Origin: Anaerolineales bacterium | GTDB taxonomy: Bacteria; Chloroflexota; Anaerolineae; Anaerolineales; Villigracilaceae | DNA: 52,663 bases | Direction: 5' to 3' | NCBI GenBank assembly: GCA_016932715.1 | Contig: JAFGCG010000035.1 | Coordinates: 1 to 52,663, forward strand | In this document: positions 38,593 to 47,140 of the stretch, piece after piece | Layout: each line of letters begins with the position of its first letter | How positions within the stretch are numbered: the first letter of the stretch is position 1 | The notes under the pieces: generated by a model | Told to the model about the DNA's origin: nothing | The model's input: only the letters and a program-made list of their open reading frames with translations | The model's database searches: none | Translations under genes and position numbers: made by a program

Positions 38593-39498
38593 TTACTTCT
38601 TTCCGTCCCCACCCAGGAAGTTACCCAGCATGCTTGTGAACTCCAGGGGGAAGATGTACTTGGTGGATGGGCTTGCGCCAATGGTCTTCAGTGTATCGAA
38701 ATATTGCAGAGTCATCGTCTTCTGATCGACGGTCTTGGCGGTATTGAAGATATGCTCGAGAGCTTTCGCAAAGCCCTGCGCCTTCAATTCCTGCGCCTGC
38801 TGCTGACCTTCAGCCTCCAGAATAGCAGACTGCTTCGATCCTTCTGCACGCAGGATCGCAGCCTGCTTTTCGCCTTCCGCCACATTGACGGCAGCTTCGC
38901 GCGTACCCGTCGATTCGGTCACGACCGCCCGGCGGATGCGCTCAGCAGACATCTGGCGGTTCATGGCTTCCTGGATCTCACGCGGCGGAATGATCTCGCG
39001 GATTTCCACGTTGGTTACTTTGACACCCCAACGCTCCGTGACTTCATCCAGGCGGGTGCGCAGCATATTGTTGATATGTTCGCGTTCCGAGAGAACATCG
39101 TCCAGCGGAATACCACCGATGACCGCGCGCAGCGTGGTGGTCGCCATACCCTGTGCAGCCACTTCAAAATTGCCTACAGCCAGGACCGATTCAGTCGGGT
39201 CTAGAACTTTGTAGTACCAGATGAAATCCACCGAAATACCGGCATTGTCCTTGGTGATCGCGGTCTGATGCGGGATTTCGCGGACCTGCTCGCGCAAGTC
39301 TACTCTCACCGCGCGGTCGATGACAGGGATAAGCAAAACAATGCCAGGTCCCTTTGCGCCGATGCTCCGGCCGAGTCGAAACACAACTAGGCGCTGGTAT
39401 TCGGGGACGATGCGGATGGCATTGGCTAAAAAGACAAAGCCAAGGATTAAGATCGCACCGAAAAGACATAAAGCAGTAGTTCCGCCAAGAATATCCAT
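38593..39498 (-). CDS. Slipin/stomatin-like SPFH protein
   Basis: A 301-residue protein: one N-terminal membrane helix (CLFGAILILGFVFLANAI), the SPFH domain (about 25-200, starting IVPEYQRLVVFRLGR) and a coiled coil rich in Ala/Glu/Gln (about 200-255). Slipins form large membrane-associated oligomers and are usually paired with NfeD, which precedes it here by 29 bases on the same strand. The AAGGAG site is strong. Confidence 0.93.
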   Translation of the reverse strand: MDILGGTTALCLFGAILILGFVFLANAIRIVPEYQRLVVFRLGRSIGAKGPGIVLLIPVIDRAVRVDLREQVREIPHQTAITKDNAGISVDFIWYYKVLDPTESVLAVGNFEVAAQGMATTTLRAVIGGIPLDDVLSEREHINNMLRTRLDEVTERWGVKVTNVEIREIIPPREIQEAMNRQMSAERIRRAVVTESTGTREAAVNVAEGEKQAAILRAEGSKQSAILEAEGQQQAQELKAQGFAKALEHIFNTAKTVDQKTMTLQYFDTLKTIGASPSTKYIFPLEFTSMLGNFLGGDGKK

Positions 39499-39527
39499 AT
39501 TACTCTCCTTTTTTAGATGAATGGGTC

Positions 39528-40121
39528 TCAGCCATTTTTCTCGACGATCAGAATAAAGCCATCACGACGAATGACACGAATTGCACTCCCTGCAGGGATG
39601 GACTTTTCACTCCGCGCCGACCACAACTCTCCATCGACCTGAACGCTTCCTTCTTCATGCACCTTTGTCTTGGCTTCCCCAACCTGGCCGACCAGCCTGT
39701 CAAGACTATGTGACGGTCGCGCGTACGCGGCTTCCAAAGATTTACGGACAGCAATCCACAAAAAACCTGTGACTAATCCTGATGCCACAATGGCAATCAG
39801 GGGATTGACAAGCGGCTGCTCTTCTGTGCGCGGGAACATGAACACCGAGCCGATCACCAGCAGCAATATGGACAAAGCCAGGTAGAGTTCGCGTTTGGGT
39901 TTCTGTATGGCATAAACAAAGGGAACGATGCTTAACGCCAGAATGACCAACGCCCACCAGTTAACGGACAAGTTATAGATCGCGTATCCTGCCAGGACGA
40001 TACAAAGGAGTGCGCCGATTTCAAAAAAGCCAGTCCCTGGTGTGACCAGTGCCATCATTGCCAGCAGGACACCCCCAAGCAGAAAGAGATATGCGATGTT
40101 AGGGTTGAGCAGAAAGTCCAT
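39528..40121 (-). CDS. NfeD-like membrane protein
   Basis: A 197-residue protein with about five membrane helices (residues 8-130) and a C-terminal OB-fold domain (GQVGEAKTKVHEEGSVQVDG through AGSAIRVIRRDGFILIVEK). This is the short NfeD without protease domain, the usual partner of slipin. It probably helps anchor or shape the slipin assembly. TATAAT and GGAGGAG precede the start. Confidence 0.92.
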   Translation of the reverse strand: MDFLLNPNIAYLFLLGGVLLAMMALVTPGTGFFEIGALLCIVLAGYAIYNLSVNWWALVILALSIVPFVYAIQKPKRELYLALSILLLVIGSVFMFPRTEEQPLVNPLIAIVASGLVTGFLWIAVRKSLEAAYARPSHSLDRLVGQVGEAKTKVHEEGSVQVDGELWSARSEKSIPAGSAIRVIRRDGFILIVEKNG

Positions 40122-40235
40122 TACTCCTCCAGTTCATTATACAACAAGATGACCGGTTTCGATTCTATTTTGTATACGAAATTCAGCCTGCCCAGGTTGT
40201 GAAAGCAGTTCCACCTCCAGGCTTTATAATAGGCG

Positions 40236-40306
40236 CGGCATTGCCCTCTCCCCACCCATGCCGCAGGCAGGGTGTCCCGCGCAGCGGGCGGAGAGGGCGG
40301 GCAGGA
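40236..40306 (+). promoter_or_regulatory. Structured leader before wecC
   Basis: GCCCTCTCC (about 40241-40249) pairs with GGAGAGGGC (about 40290-40298), enclosing other G+C-rich hairpins. A TATAAT at 40225-40230 lies just upstream. The block resembles dispersed CCTCTCCC palindromes and may be a repeat element serving as the gene's 5' leader. Confidence 0.4.
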
Positions 40307-40312
40307 GACTCA

Positions 40313-41620
40313 ATGAACTTTCGAAAAATCTGCATTCTCGGGCTGGGATACATCGGACTCCCAACCGCCGCCACCTTTGCCACGCACGGATGGAACGTCG
40401 TCGGCGTGGACATCAATCCACATGTCATCGAAACACTGCGAGCGGGGAACATTCACATCCACGAGCCGGGCTTGCGGAACGTGGTCCAGGCTGCACTGAC
40501 TTCCGGCAAGCTGACCGTTTCTCCCAGACCGGAAAAGGCAGATGCATTTTTGATCGCGGTCCCCACTCCCTTTTACGAAGACAAGTATGGCGAATATGAT
40601 GGCCGGAAATATAAACTGGCTGATATGCGTGCTGTGATCTCTGCCGTGGAAGCCATCCTGCCGCACCTGCGCAAAGGGAATCTCGTCATCCTCGAGTCAA
40701 CCTCTCCCCCGCGCACAACCATCGATCTGGTGCAGCCGATCCTGGAGAGGTCCGGCTTGAAAGCGGGAGTTGATTTCTATCTCTGCTATTCTCCGGAACG
40801 CGTCCTGCCCGGACAGATCCTGCGTGAATTGATCGAGAACGCGCGTGTCGTCGGCGGCGTGACACCGGAATCGGCTAAAGCCGGGCATGCTCTCTACGCG
40901 ATCTTTGTCAAAGGGCAGATCATCGAGACCGACGCCACGACCGCCGAAATGGTCAAGTTGATGGAAAACACCACCCGCGACGTCAATATTGCCATCGCGA
41001 ACGAGTTTGCGCGGCTCGCCGAAAAGCTCGGCGTGGATGTCTGGGAAGCCATTCGCCTTGCCAACCTGCACCCGCGCATCGACATCCTCAGCCCGGGTCC
41101 GGGAGTCGGCGGTCACTGCATCAGCGTGGACCCGTGGTTCTTTGTGGAGACCGCTCCCGAACTGACGCCGCTGATCTATCAGGCGCGGCGAGTCAATGAC
41201 GAGCAGCCGCATTTCGTCGTGAAGAAGGTCGAACAGGCGCTTGGTCCGCTGCAAGGCAAAAAGATCGCCGCCCTCGGATTGGCATATAAACCGGATGTCG
41301 ATGACCTGCGCGAAAGCCCAGCCGCCGAAGTTGTTCATTTGCTGCAAAAAGAAGGCGCGCGGGTCAAAGTCTGGGAGCCATTCAAGCCGGACGCGCGCAT
41401 GCAGGGCATTGACACGGCGGCAAACCTGGAAGATGCGCTCAAAGAGGCAGAGGCAATCCTGCTGCTCGTCCGGCACACGGATTTTGTCAACCACAGACCT
41501 GATGAATTGGCGTCAAAGACAGCCGCGCGCATCGTGGTGGATTGCGTGAACGCCTGGGATGCTGACCTTTGGAAGGAAGCAGGTTTCACAGTCCATCGCC
41601 TGGGCGTCAACAAATCGTAA
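40313..41620 (+). CDS. wecC: UDP-N-acetyl-D-mannosaminuronate dehydrogenase
   Basis: A 435-residue UDP-sugar dehydrogenase. GLGYIG (10-15) is the NAD-binding loop; YSPERVLPG and SPGPGVGGHCISVDPWF (with the catalytic cysteine) are conserved. It oxidises UDP-ManNAc to the uronate for surface polysaccharide. AGGAG precedes the ATG; upstream open frame is not used. It is followed after 15 bases by wecB, which makes its substrate. Its last codons (Asn-Lys-Ser-stop) fall in an AAATCGT repeat. Confidence 0.92.
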   Translation: MNFRKICILGLGYIGLPTAATFATHGWNVVGVDINPHVIETLRAGNIHIHEPGLRNVVQAALTSGKLTVSPRPEKADAFLIAVPTPFYEDKYGEYDGRKYKLADMRAVISAVEAILPHLRKGNLVILESTSPPRTTIDLVQPILERSGLKAGVDFYLCYSPERVLPGQILRELIENARVVGGVTPESAKAGHALYAIFVKGQIIETDATTAEMVKLMENTTRDVNIAIANEFARLAEKLGVDVWEAIRLANLHPRIDILSPGPGVGGHCISVDPWFFVETAPELTPLIYQARRVNDEQPHFVVKKVEQALGPLQGKKIAALGLAYKPDVDDLRESPAAEVVHLLQKEGARVKVWEPFKPDARMQGIDTAANLEDALKEAEAILLLVRHTDFVNHRPDELASKTAARIVVDCVNAWDADLWKEAGFTVHRLGVNKS

Positions 41621-41643
41621 ATCGGAAATCGTAAATTGAAAAT
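41612..41643 (+). repeat. AAATCGT repeats at the wecC-wecB junction
   Basis: AAATCGT and variants occur in tandem across the end of wecC, the spacer and the TTG start of wecB. The unit is the complement of the one at 35375-35452. Confidence 0.75.
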
Positions 41644-42778
41644 CCTCTCCGTTTTTGGCACACGCCCCGAAGCCGTGAAAATGGCTCCGATCGTCCGGCG
41701 GCTGAAGGAAACCGCCGGGATCGAATCGCGCGTCTGCGTCACAGCCCAGCACCGGCAGATGCTCGACCAGGTTTTGGATCTCTTCCAGATCAAGCCGGAC
41801 TATGACCTGGACCTGATGCGCGAGGACCAGTCGCTTGCGCAGATCAGCGCCTCCATCTTCACCCATCTTGATCCCGTTTTGACAGATTTCCAGCCCGACT
41901 GGGTGCTGGTGGTCGGCGACACCACCACAGTTGTCACGACTTCCCTGCTCACCTACTTTCGCCGGATCAAGCTGGGTCACGTGGAAGCAGGTCTGCGCAC
42001 ACACAACAAATGGCACCCGTTCCCGGAGGAGATCAATCGCCGTATCGCAACCGTCATTGCCGACCTGCATTTTGCTCCCACCGAATGGTCAAAGGGAAAT
42101 TTACTGTGTGAAGGTGTCGCGGAAGACCGGATTCTCGTCACAGGCAATTCGGTGATCGACGCCCTGGACTTCGTGGCAAAACAGGATGAGCCGCGGGAGA
42201 TCACGGAACTGCTTGAGAGACTAGAGACCAGAGGACCAGAGACCAGAAGATTAGTGCTGGTCACCGCCCATCGACGCGAAAACTTCGGGCAGCCGCTCGA
42301 GAATATTTGTCACGCGCTCAGGCAGCTGGCTGCGCGCGGCGACGTGGAAATTGTCTATCCGGTGCACCTCAACCCAAATGTGCAGGAGCCCGTCAACCGG
42401 ATCCTGAAAGGCGCCCCGCATATCACTTTGCTGCCGCCGCTGGACTACCTGCCCATGGTGCATTTGATGAAACACGCCAAATTACTGCTCACCGATTCGG
42501 GCGGGCTGCAGGAGGAAGCTCCATCCTTCGGCGTGCCGGTGCTGGTATTGCGGGAGACCACCGAGCGCCCGGAGGGAGTCGAAGCCGGGACACTGAAAGT
42601 TGTCGGAACAGAGACAAGCCATATCCTCCACATGGCGGAGCGGCTGTTGGACGATCCGGCTGCCTACCTGGAGATGGCAAAAGCCGCAAATCCCTACGGC
42701 GATGGCCATACCGCCGAGCGGATTGTCGCGGCGCTGACGAGCGCGTACCCTGCTGGCACGCCGCCGCACCGGGCTTGA
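41636..42778 (+). CDS. wecB: UDP-N-acetylglucosamine 2-epimerase (non-hydrolysing)
   Basis: A 380-residue epimerase converting UDP-GlcNAc to UDP-ManNAc. GTRPEAVKMAPIV near the N-terminus, HVEAGLRTH, VTAHRRENFG and LTDSGGLQEEAPSFGVPVLVLR are the family motifs. The only plausible start is TTG 41636, which is within repeat sequence and has no ribosome site; coupling to wecC is likely. An 8-residue insertion (TRGPETRR), coded by an AGACCAG-type repeat, stands before the HRREN motif. Confidence 0.92.
   Translation: MKILSVFGTRPEAVKMAPIVRRLKETAGIESRVCVTAQHRQMLDQVLDLFQIKPDYDLDLMREDQSLAQISASIFTHLDPVLTDFQPDWVLVVGDTTTVVTTSLLTYFRRIKLGHVEAGLRTHNKWHPFPEEINRRIATVIADLHFAPTEWSKGNLLCEGVAEDRILVTGNSVIDALDFVAKQDEPREITELLERLETRGPETRRLVLVTAHRRENFGQPLENICHALRQLAARGDVEIVYPVHLNPNVQEPVNRILKGAPHITLLPPLDYLPMVHLMKHAKLLLTDSGGLQEEAPSFGVPVLVLRETTERPEGVEAGTLKVVGTETSHILHMAERLLDDPAAYLEMAKAANPYGDGHTAERIVAALTSAYPAGTPPHRA
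42216..42250 (+). repeat. AGACCAG-type repeat inside wecB
   Basis: AGACTAG, AGACCAG, AGGACCAG and AGACCAG follow one another, keeping the reading frame and encoding the insertion before the HRREN motif. Confidence 0.65.
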
Positions 42779-42840
42779 CCTGCACGAGATTATCTAATCT
42801 GGAAGGCACGCGGCGCTCCCATTTGAGTATAATGAGTCAA

Positions 42841-43773
42841 ATGAAAGCGGTTTGGCGCCTCGCCGCGTCTTTTCTGGTTCTGACAATTTCGCTGACGCAA
42901 TGGGGAACGGCAAGTGCACAGTCGGCAGATGTACAATTTTTCGCAGAGACGGGCCATACTGTCCAAGGGGACTTTTTGCGTTTCTACAAAAGCGTCCGCG
43001 AACCCGGATTGCTGTTTGGCTACCCCATCACAGAACAGATCACCTCGAAGGATGGAAAGACCGTTCAATACTTTCAGCGCGCCCGCTTCGAAATGCCTGC
43101 GCCTCAGCGCGTGCAGCTCACTCCACTCGGGCAAGCCACCTACAAGCCAGGCAGGCAATTAATCTTGAGCAATTTAGCAGGGTGTGATTTGTTTCCCACC
43201 GGCTACCCGGTCTGTTTTGCCTTCCTTGATTTCTACAAAGCCAACGGCGGCGCGCTGCAGTTTGGCAATCCCATTTCACCGTTCGAGTTCCACGAAAATC
43301 TCATCGTGCAATACTTCGAAAGGGCGCGCTTCGAGTGGCGCGCCGACCGGCCCGAAGGTCAGCGCGTGGTCCTCACCGACCTCGGCCGCCTGTATTTCGA
43401 CCAGTTTGGCGAGAACCCGTCACATCTCAAACCGGTCGATCCACTGGACGCGACGATCAATCCGATTCTCTCCATAAAAGTCCGCGCCTTCGTGGCAAAA
43501 TCGGTCACACAACCAACTGGCCAGCAGACCGTTTATGTGATCGTCCAGAGCCAGACGGGACAGGCTGTTTCCAATACAAGCGGGCAAGTCACGGTTCATT
43601 GGCCCGACGGTCGAACCGACCCTTATTACTTCACTACAGACGGCGTGGGCCTTGGCAGGGTCACATTCAATTTCGAAAACCAAAAGCAGGGGGAACTCGT
43701 CCTCATCGATGTTGCTGTCTCCTATCAAGGGCTACCAGGCAGGACGAGGACTTCCTTTCGGATCTGGTACTAA
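42841..43773 (+). CDS. Secreted protein with FLxFY/GYPI repeats and Ig-like C-terminus
   Basis: A 310-residue exported protein (three more residues from ATG 42832). The signal sequence is residues ~1-25 (ending SAQSAD). Two copies of a ~95-residue unit follow: FLRFYKSVREPGLLFGYPIT with VQYFQRARFEM, then FLDFYKANGGALQFGNPIS with VQYFERARFEW. This unit is common in Chloroflexota secreted proteins. The last ~90 residues (IKVRAFVAKSVTQ through FRIWY) look like an immunoglobulin-like fold. TATAAT lies 7 bases before ATG 42841, so the mRNA may be leaderless. Function may be cell-wall binding. Confidence 0.82.
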   Translation: MKAVWRLAASFLVLTISLTQWGTASAQSADVQFFAETGHTVQGDFLRFYKSVREPGLLFGYPITEQITSKDGKTVQYFQRARFEMPAPQRVQLTPLGQATYKPGRQLILSNLAGCDLFPTGYPVCFAFLDFYKANGGALQFGNPISPFEFHENLIVQYFERARFEWRADRPEGQRVVLTDLGRLYFDQFGENPSHLKPVDPLDATINPILSIKVRAFVAKSVTQPTGQQTVYVIVQSQTGQAVSNTSGQVTVHWPDGRTDPYYFTTDGVGLGRVTFNFENQKQGELVLIDVAVSYQGLPGRTRTSFRIWY

Positions 43774-44504
43774 CCCACCTCATTCCAATCAAAAACGGGA
43801 CCCTCTTTACAAGCCAGCTTCCAATCGGATTTCAGGTTGACCGCGCACACGCCGCAGTCTGCGACTCCTCCGCAGGGGACTGGAGTACGGATGAGGGCTT
43901 GCGCTGCCTTCCCCGCCGCCAATTGATTCAGTTTTCCCAGGCGTTCCCTCAACTGATGAAGCTTCTCACGCCTCACATCAAACGCGAGATAATCAGCCCA
44001 TTCGACGATCTCCGGCAAAGCAGAAAGGGGCTGCACTTCCACATCGTCAGGCAGGCTGTCGGGCGTGGAACTGCAGACCAGCACCACCGCGGCCTCCTGC
44101 TGCAACGCCGGCTGGATCAAACCCCTCAGGCGCGCCGGACCGCTTCGCTTGTCATCGAACGCGACCAGCCCAACCTTGCGCGCAGAAAGTGGCAGCGCGA
44201 AACCACGTCCCAGCGGACCGCGCAGGGTCAGCACAAGGCCCGGGCTCCAGGAATCCGGTACAGGCGCCGCGGCGACAAGCGTACTCGTAGTCCTGTGGAC
44301 AAGCGTACTCGCAGTGCTGTGCACAAAACCATCAGGTGCAGAATCCGTATGGAAAAGTGGAACAGGCAAAGAGGCGTCGGACCCGTCGCCCGCCAGCAGG
44401 TACTGGCCCGGAGACGGGATCAAACTCGAGGCGCAGGAGAGGCGCATATGGCGGCATCCATCCTCGAGAAGGAGTTCAAGTATCTGTCCTTTCCCTGTAT
44501 TCAT
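43770..44504 (-). CDS. PyrK-like iron-sulfur electron-transfer protein
   Basis: A 244-residue protein. The C-terminus VPCGGVADCGVCAVNLKSDW followed by KLACKEGPVFDWNEV carries four cysteines in the pattern of the [2Fe-2S] site of PyrK, the dihydroorotate dehydrogenase electron-transfer subunit. The N-terminal FAD/NAD reductase parts are weak (the RxY/S-T FAD motif is not evident). No pyrD lies beside it. An irregular repeat STASTLVHRTTSTLV occurs in the middle. It overlaps the previous gene tail to tail by four bases. Role in pyrimidine synthesis is possible but unproven. Confidence 0.7.
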   Translation of the reverse strand: MNTGKGQILELLLEDGCRHMRLSCASSLIPSPGQYLLAGDGSDASLPVPLFHTDSAPDGFVHSTASTLVHRTTSTLVAAAPVPDSWSPGLVLTLRGPLGRGFALPLSARKVGLVAFDDKRSGPARLRGLIQPALQQEAAVVLVCSSTPDSLPDDVEVQPLSALPEIVEWADYLAFDVRREKLHQLRERLGKLNQLAAGKAAQALIRTPVPCGGVADCGVCAVNLKSDWKLACKEGPVFDWNEVG

Positions 44505-44525
44505 ATTGCTATGCTATCATGGCGG

Positions 44526-44531
44526 TATAAT
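44526..44531 (+). promoter_or_regulatory. -10 box before the band-7 gene
   Basis: TATAAT 26 bases before the ATG, with no clear -35. The TTGGAGGAA ribosome site lies between. Confidence 0.5.
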
Positions 44532-44557
44532 ATTTTCAACCTAGATTTGGAGGAACC

Positions 44558-45601
44558 ATGAATATCGTTGATGTCATTCGTGCAGTGGCTGGTTTTGCGT
44601 GGCTTGCCGCAATTGGGCTGGCTGTGCTGGCACTGACTCGCGTGGGCCGCAATCAAAGCTCAAAGGGCATAGGCTCCACAGCCATCGTGGTGCTTGTCAT
44701 CGCGGCAGTACTTTCCATAGTGGGAGCAAGCGCGGTCTATATAGAATCGACCGACCGCGGTGTCGTCAGGTCGGTTCGAGCAGGAGGCGTTCGGCCCGAG
44801 GCGCTCCAGCCTGGTCTTAATTGGATCGTTCCGATTTTTGAGCAGGTTGAGGCCTACTCGATCTCGAACCAGAATTACACCATGTCGGTTGCGCCAGGTG
44901 AGGGACAAAGGCAGGGTGATGACTCGATCCGTGCCCGCACCAAGGATGGGCAGGAAGTCATCCTGGATGCTTCGGTCATTTATAAAATCGACCCAAACAA
45001 AGTTGTGCAGCTTCACATTGCCTGGCAGAACCGTTATGAAGATGGGATCGTGCGCCCCGAAACGCGCGGCGCGATCCGTAACGCGGTTTCCCAATATGGC
45101 GTGGAGGAAGTAGTTTCCACCAAACGCGAGGAAATGGTGCAACGCATTACTGACGAACTCGGCGAAAGTCTGTCAAAAAACAATTTAGTACTGATCGATT
45201 TCGTCCTGCGCGATATCCACTTCAGTGAAGCATATGCTCAGGCAGTAGAAACAAAACAGATCGCCGAGCAGCAGGCGCAGCAGGCTGCATTTGTCGTCGA
45301 ACAAAAGAAACAGGAAGCGGAACAGGCCCGTCAGGAGGCGCAGGGTAAGGCAGACGCAGCTGTGATCGCGGCGCAAGGCGCGGCAGAAGCGCAAATCATT
45401 CAGGCAGAGGCGCAGGCAAAAGCCAATGAATTGATCGGGCAGTCACTGCAACAAAACCCGGAGATCCTGCAGTACCAATACATTTTGAAACTGGCTCCGG
45501 GCGTCCAAACGATATTTATCCCAAGCGGCAATCAATTTATTTTGCCATTGCCGAATACAACGACAACGCCAACCCCCACAGTCCCCACAACCACCCCATA
45601 A
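44558..45601 (+). CDS. SPFH/prohibitin-like band-7 protein
   Basis: A 347-residue protein with two N-terminal membrane helices (about 8-28 and 42-62), the SPFH domain (about 65-235, starting YIESTDRGVVRSV), an Ala/Gln/Glu coiled coil (about 235-295) and a Thr/Pro-rich C-terminal tail. It resembles bacterial prohibitins that assemble at the membrane. GGAGG lies before the ATG. It stands alone and ends at a strong terminator. Confidence 0.9.
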   Translation: MNIVDVIRAVAGFAWLAAIGLAVLALTRVGRNQSSKGIGSTAIVVLVIAAVLSIVGASAVYIESTDRGVVRSVRAGGVRPEALQPGLNWIVPIFEQVEAYSISNQNYTMSVAPGEGQRQGDDSIRARTKDGQEVILDASVIYKIDPNKVVQLHIAWQNRYEDGIVRPETRGAIRNAVSQYGVEEVVSTKREEMVQRITDELGESLSKNNLVLIDFVLRDIHFSEAYAQAVETKQIAEQQAQQAAFVVEQKKQEAEQARQEAQGKADAAVIAAQGAAEAQIIQAEAQAKANELIGQSLQQNPEILQYQYILKLAPGVQTIFIPSGNQFILPLPNTTTTPTPTVPTTTP

Positions 45602-45621
45602 TTAGGAATATATTTAGTGTA

Positions 45622-45657
45622 AAATGACCGGCAGCCGGAGATGGCTGCCGGTCATTT
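45622..45657 (+). terminator. Strong bidirectional-type terminator
   Basis: A 12-bp stem (TGACCGGCAGCC with GGCTGCCGGTCA) between AAAA and TTTT tracts, 20 bases past the band-7 stop codon and just before selD. Confidence 0.9.
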
Positions 45658-45672
45658 TGATTGAGGAGGCTT

Positions 45673-46734
45673 ATGCCGATTCCGCAAACGGGACGCGAGA
45701 TCCGCCTGACGACCCTTTCGGCCTGCGCAGGTTGAGCGTCCAAACTAAGCGCTGAGGCGCTGACGCAGGTACTGCGTCCGATCCAAGATATCTTCGAGGC
45801 TGCTTCCTTCCCGGACCTGCTGGTGGGTCTGCGGGAACCTGACGACGCGGCTGTCTGGCGTTTGGATGACGAACGCGCCATCGTGGTGACCACAGACTTC
45901 TTCACGCCGGTGGTGGATGACGCCTACGACTACGGCTCCATTGCCGCGGCGAACAGCCTCTCGGATGTCTACGCGATGGGCGGACAGCCCTTCCTGGCAC
46001 TGAACGTGGCGGCATTGCCGGATAATTTACCGGCGGAAATCTCAAGCGAGATCATCCGCGGCGGCGCAGAGAAGGCGCGCGAAGCGGGGGTTGTCATCGC
46101 GGGCGGGCACACGGTCAAGGATAAGGAGCCCAAGTACGGGCTGGTCGTCATTGGTTTTGTCGATCCGCGCAGGATGCTGAGCAAAGGCGGATTGAAGGCC
46201 GGGGATGCGCTCGTGCTGACGAAGCCCCTGGGATTCGGTGTAACCACCACAGCTTTGAAGCAGCAAAAAGCCGATGAAAAAGATGTGCTCGAAGCAGTGG
46301 ACTGGATGAAACGGCTGAATAGAACAGCCAGCCAGCTGGCAAATGAGTTTGGCTTGCGCGGCGGGACGGACATCACAGGCTACAGCCTGCTGGGCCATGG
46401 CATGGAAATGGCCGAGGCATCCGGCGTATCGTTGAAGCTTGATTTTTCAACTATTCCCTTCATTTCCGGCGCACGCAAATACGCCGAACAGGGGCTCTTC
46501 CCTGGCGGCGCGTTCGACAACCAGGCACACGCGGAACCGAACGTGAGATTCCCCGCTGACATGGACGAGCCGAGCCGAATGCTGCTGTTCGATCCCCAGA
46601 CGAGTGGAGGTCTGCTGCTCGGCGTTCCGCCTCAACAGCTCGACCCCTTCCTGAGGCGTTCAGAAGAACTGGACCAGGCCGTCTGGGTGATCGGTGAAGT
46701 GAAATCAGGCGCGGGGATCGAGATACTTGGTTAG
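45673..46734 (+). CDS. selD: Selenide, water dikinase, selenocysteine-containing
   Basis: A 353-residue enzyme that makes selenophosphate from selenide and ATP. The reading frame runs from ATG 45673 (GAGGAGG 4 bases upstream) through an in-frame TGA at codon 21 (45733-45735) in the context SACAG-U-ASKLS, which aligns with the active-site Cys/Sec and Lys of SelD. After it come EPDDAAVW, TTDFFTPVVDDAYDYG, AGGHTVKDKEPKYG and the usual C-terminal domain. A hairpin directly after the TGA fits a SECIS. Reading only from the later ATG would remove the catalytic residue and Lys. The next gene starts 9 bases past the stop. Confidence 0.92.
45736..45766 (+). promoter_or_regulatory. SECIS-like hairpin for selenocysteine insertion
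   Basis: GCGTC (45736-45740) pairs with GACGC (45762-45766), and AGCGC (45748-45752) with GCGCT (45757-45761), leaving a 7-base one-sided bulge and a TGAG loop. It begins at the base after the TGA, where bacterial SECIS elements lie. Confidence 0.7.
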
Positions 46735-46743
46735 GAGATCAGG

Positions 46744-46893
46744 ATGATTAGTACAGGTTTTGGCATTGCAGAACTTTTGATCGGTCTCATTGCAGCGGCG
46801 CTCAGCCTTGCATTCCCACTTGCGATTGTTTTCCTTTTGTACAAAATCCACACCAAGCTGAAAGACATCGAAGAGCAGCTCAAGAAAAACTGA
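46744..46893 (+). CDS. 49-residue membrane microprotein
   Basis: TAGGAG stands 8 bases before the ATG. The product has one long hydrophobic segment (ELLIGLIAAALSLAFPLAIV, then FLLYKI) and a charged C-terminal helix (HTKLKDIEEQLKKN). No family is known to me. It follows selD by 9 bases and could be co-transcribed, though a link to selenium metabolism is not shown. Confidence 0.75.
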   Translation: MISTGFGIAELLIGLIAAALSLAFPLAIVFLLYKIHTKLKDIEEQLKKN

Positions 46894-47140
46894 AAATGCC
46901 GGAGCGGGAACAGGCATAAGAGTGTCATAAGTTTCCGGAAGGAAAATAAGAGACAATTTGTTTATCCATAGTACAATATAGGGAACTTGGAAAAGTTGAT
47001 TGGATCATGGAAGACGTTCCCCCAGATAGTCATATAAAACATTATTCCGCCGATCCGGGCCGGCGACCTGGCCGGGCATTTTTGAATCCCGGTGAACTTC
47101 AACGCGCAAGGTTCTCTCACATACAGTGCAAGTGTTTTCG

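Noticed and set aside
42307-42831. A 175-codon upstream extension of the secreted protein gene
   Set aside because: It lies inside wecB in another frame and would bury the signal peptide.
43335-44561. A 408-residue plus-strand frame across two genes
   Set aside because: It overlaps the end of the secreted protein in another frame and is antisense to the PyrK-like gene; the product has no recognisable part.
45733-45735. The TGA in selD as a nonsense mutation or frameshift
   Set aside because: The frame is intact on both sides, the codon falls at the known Cys/Sec position and a hairpin follows directly.
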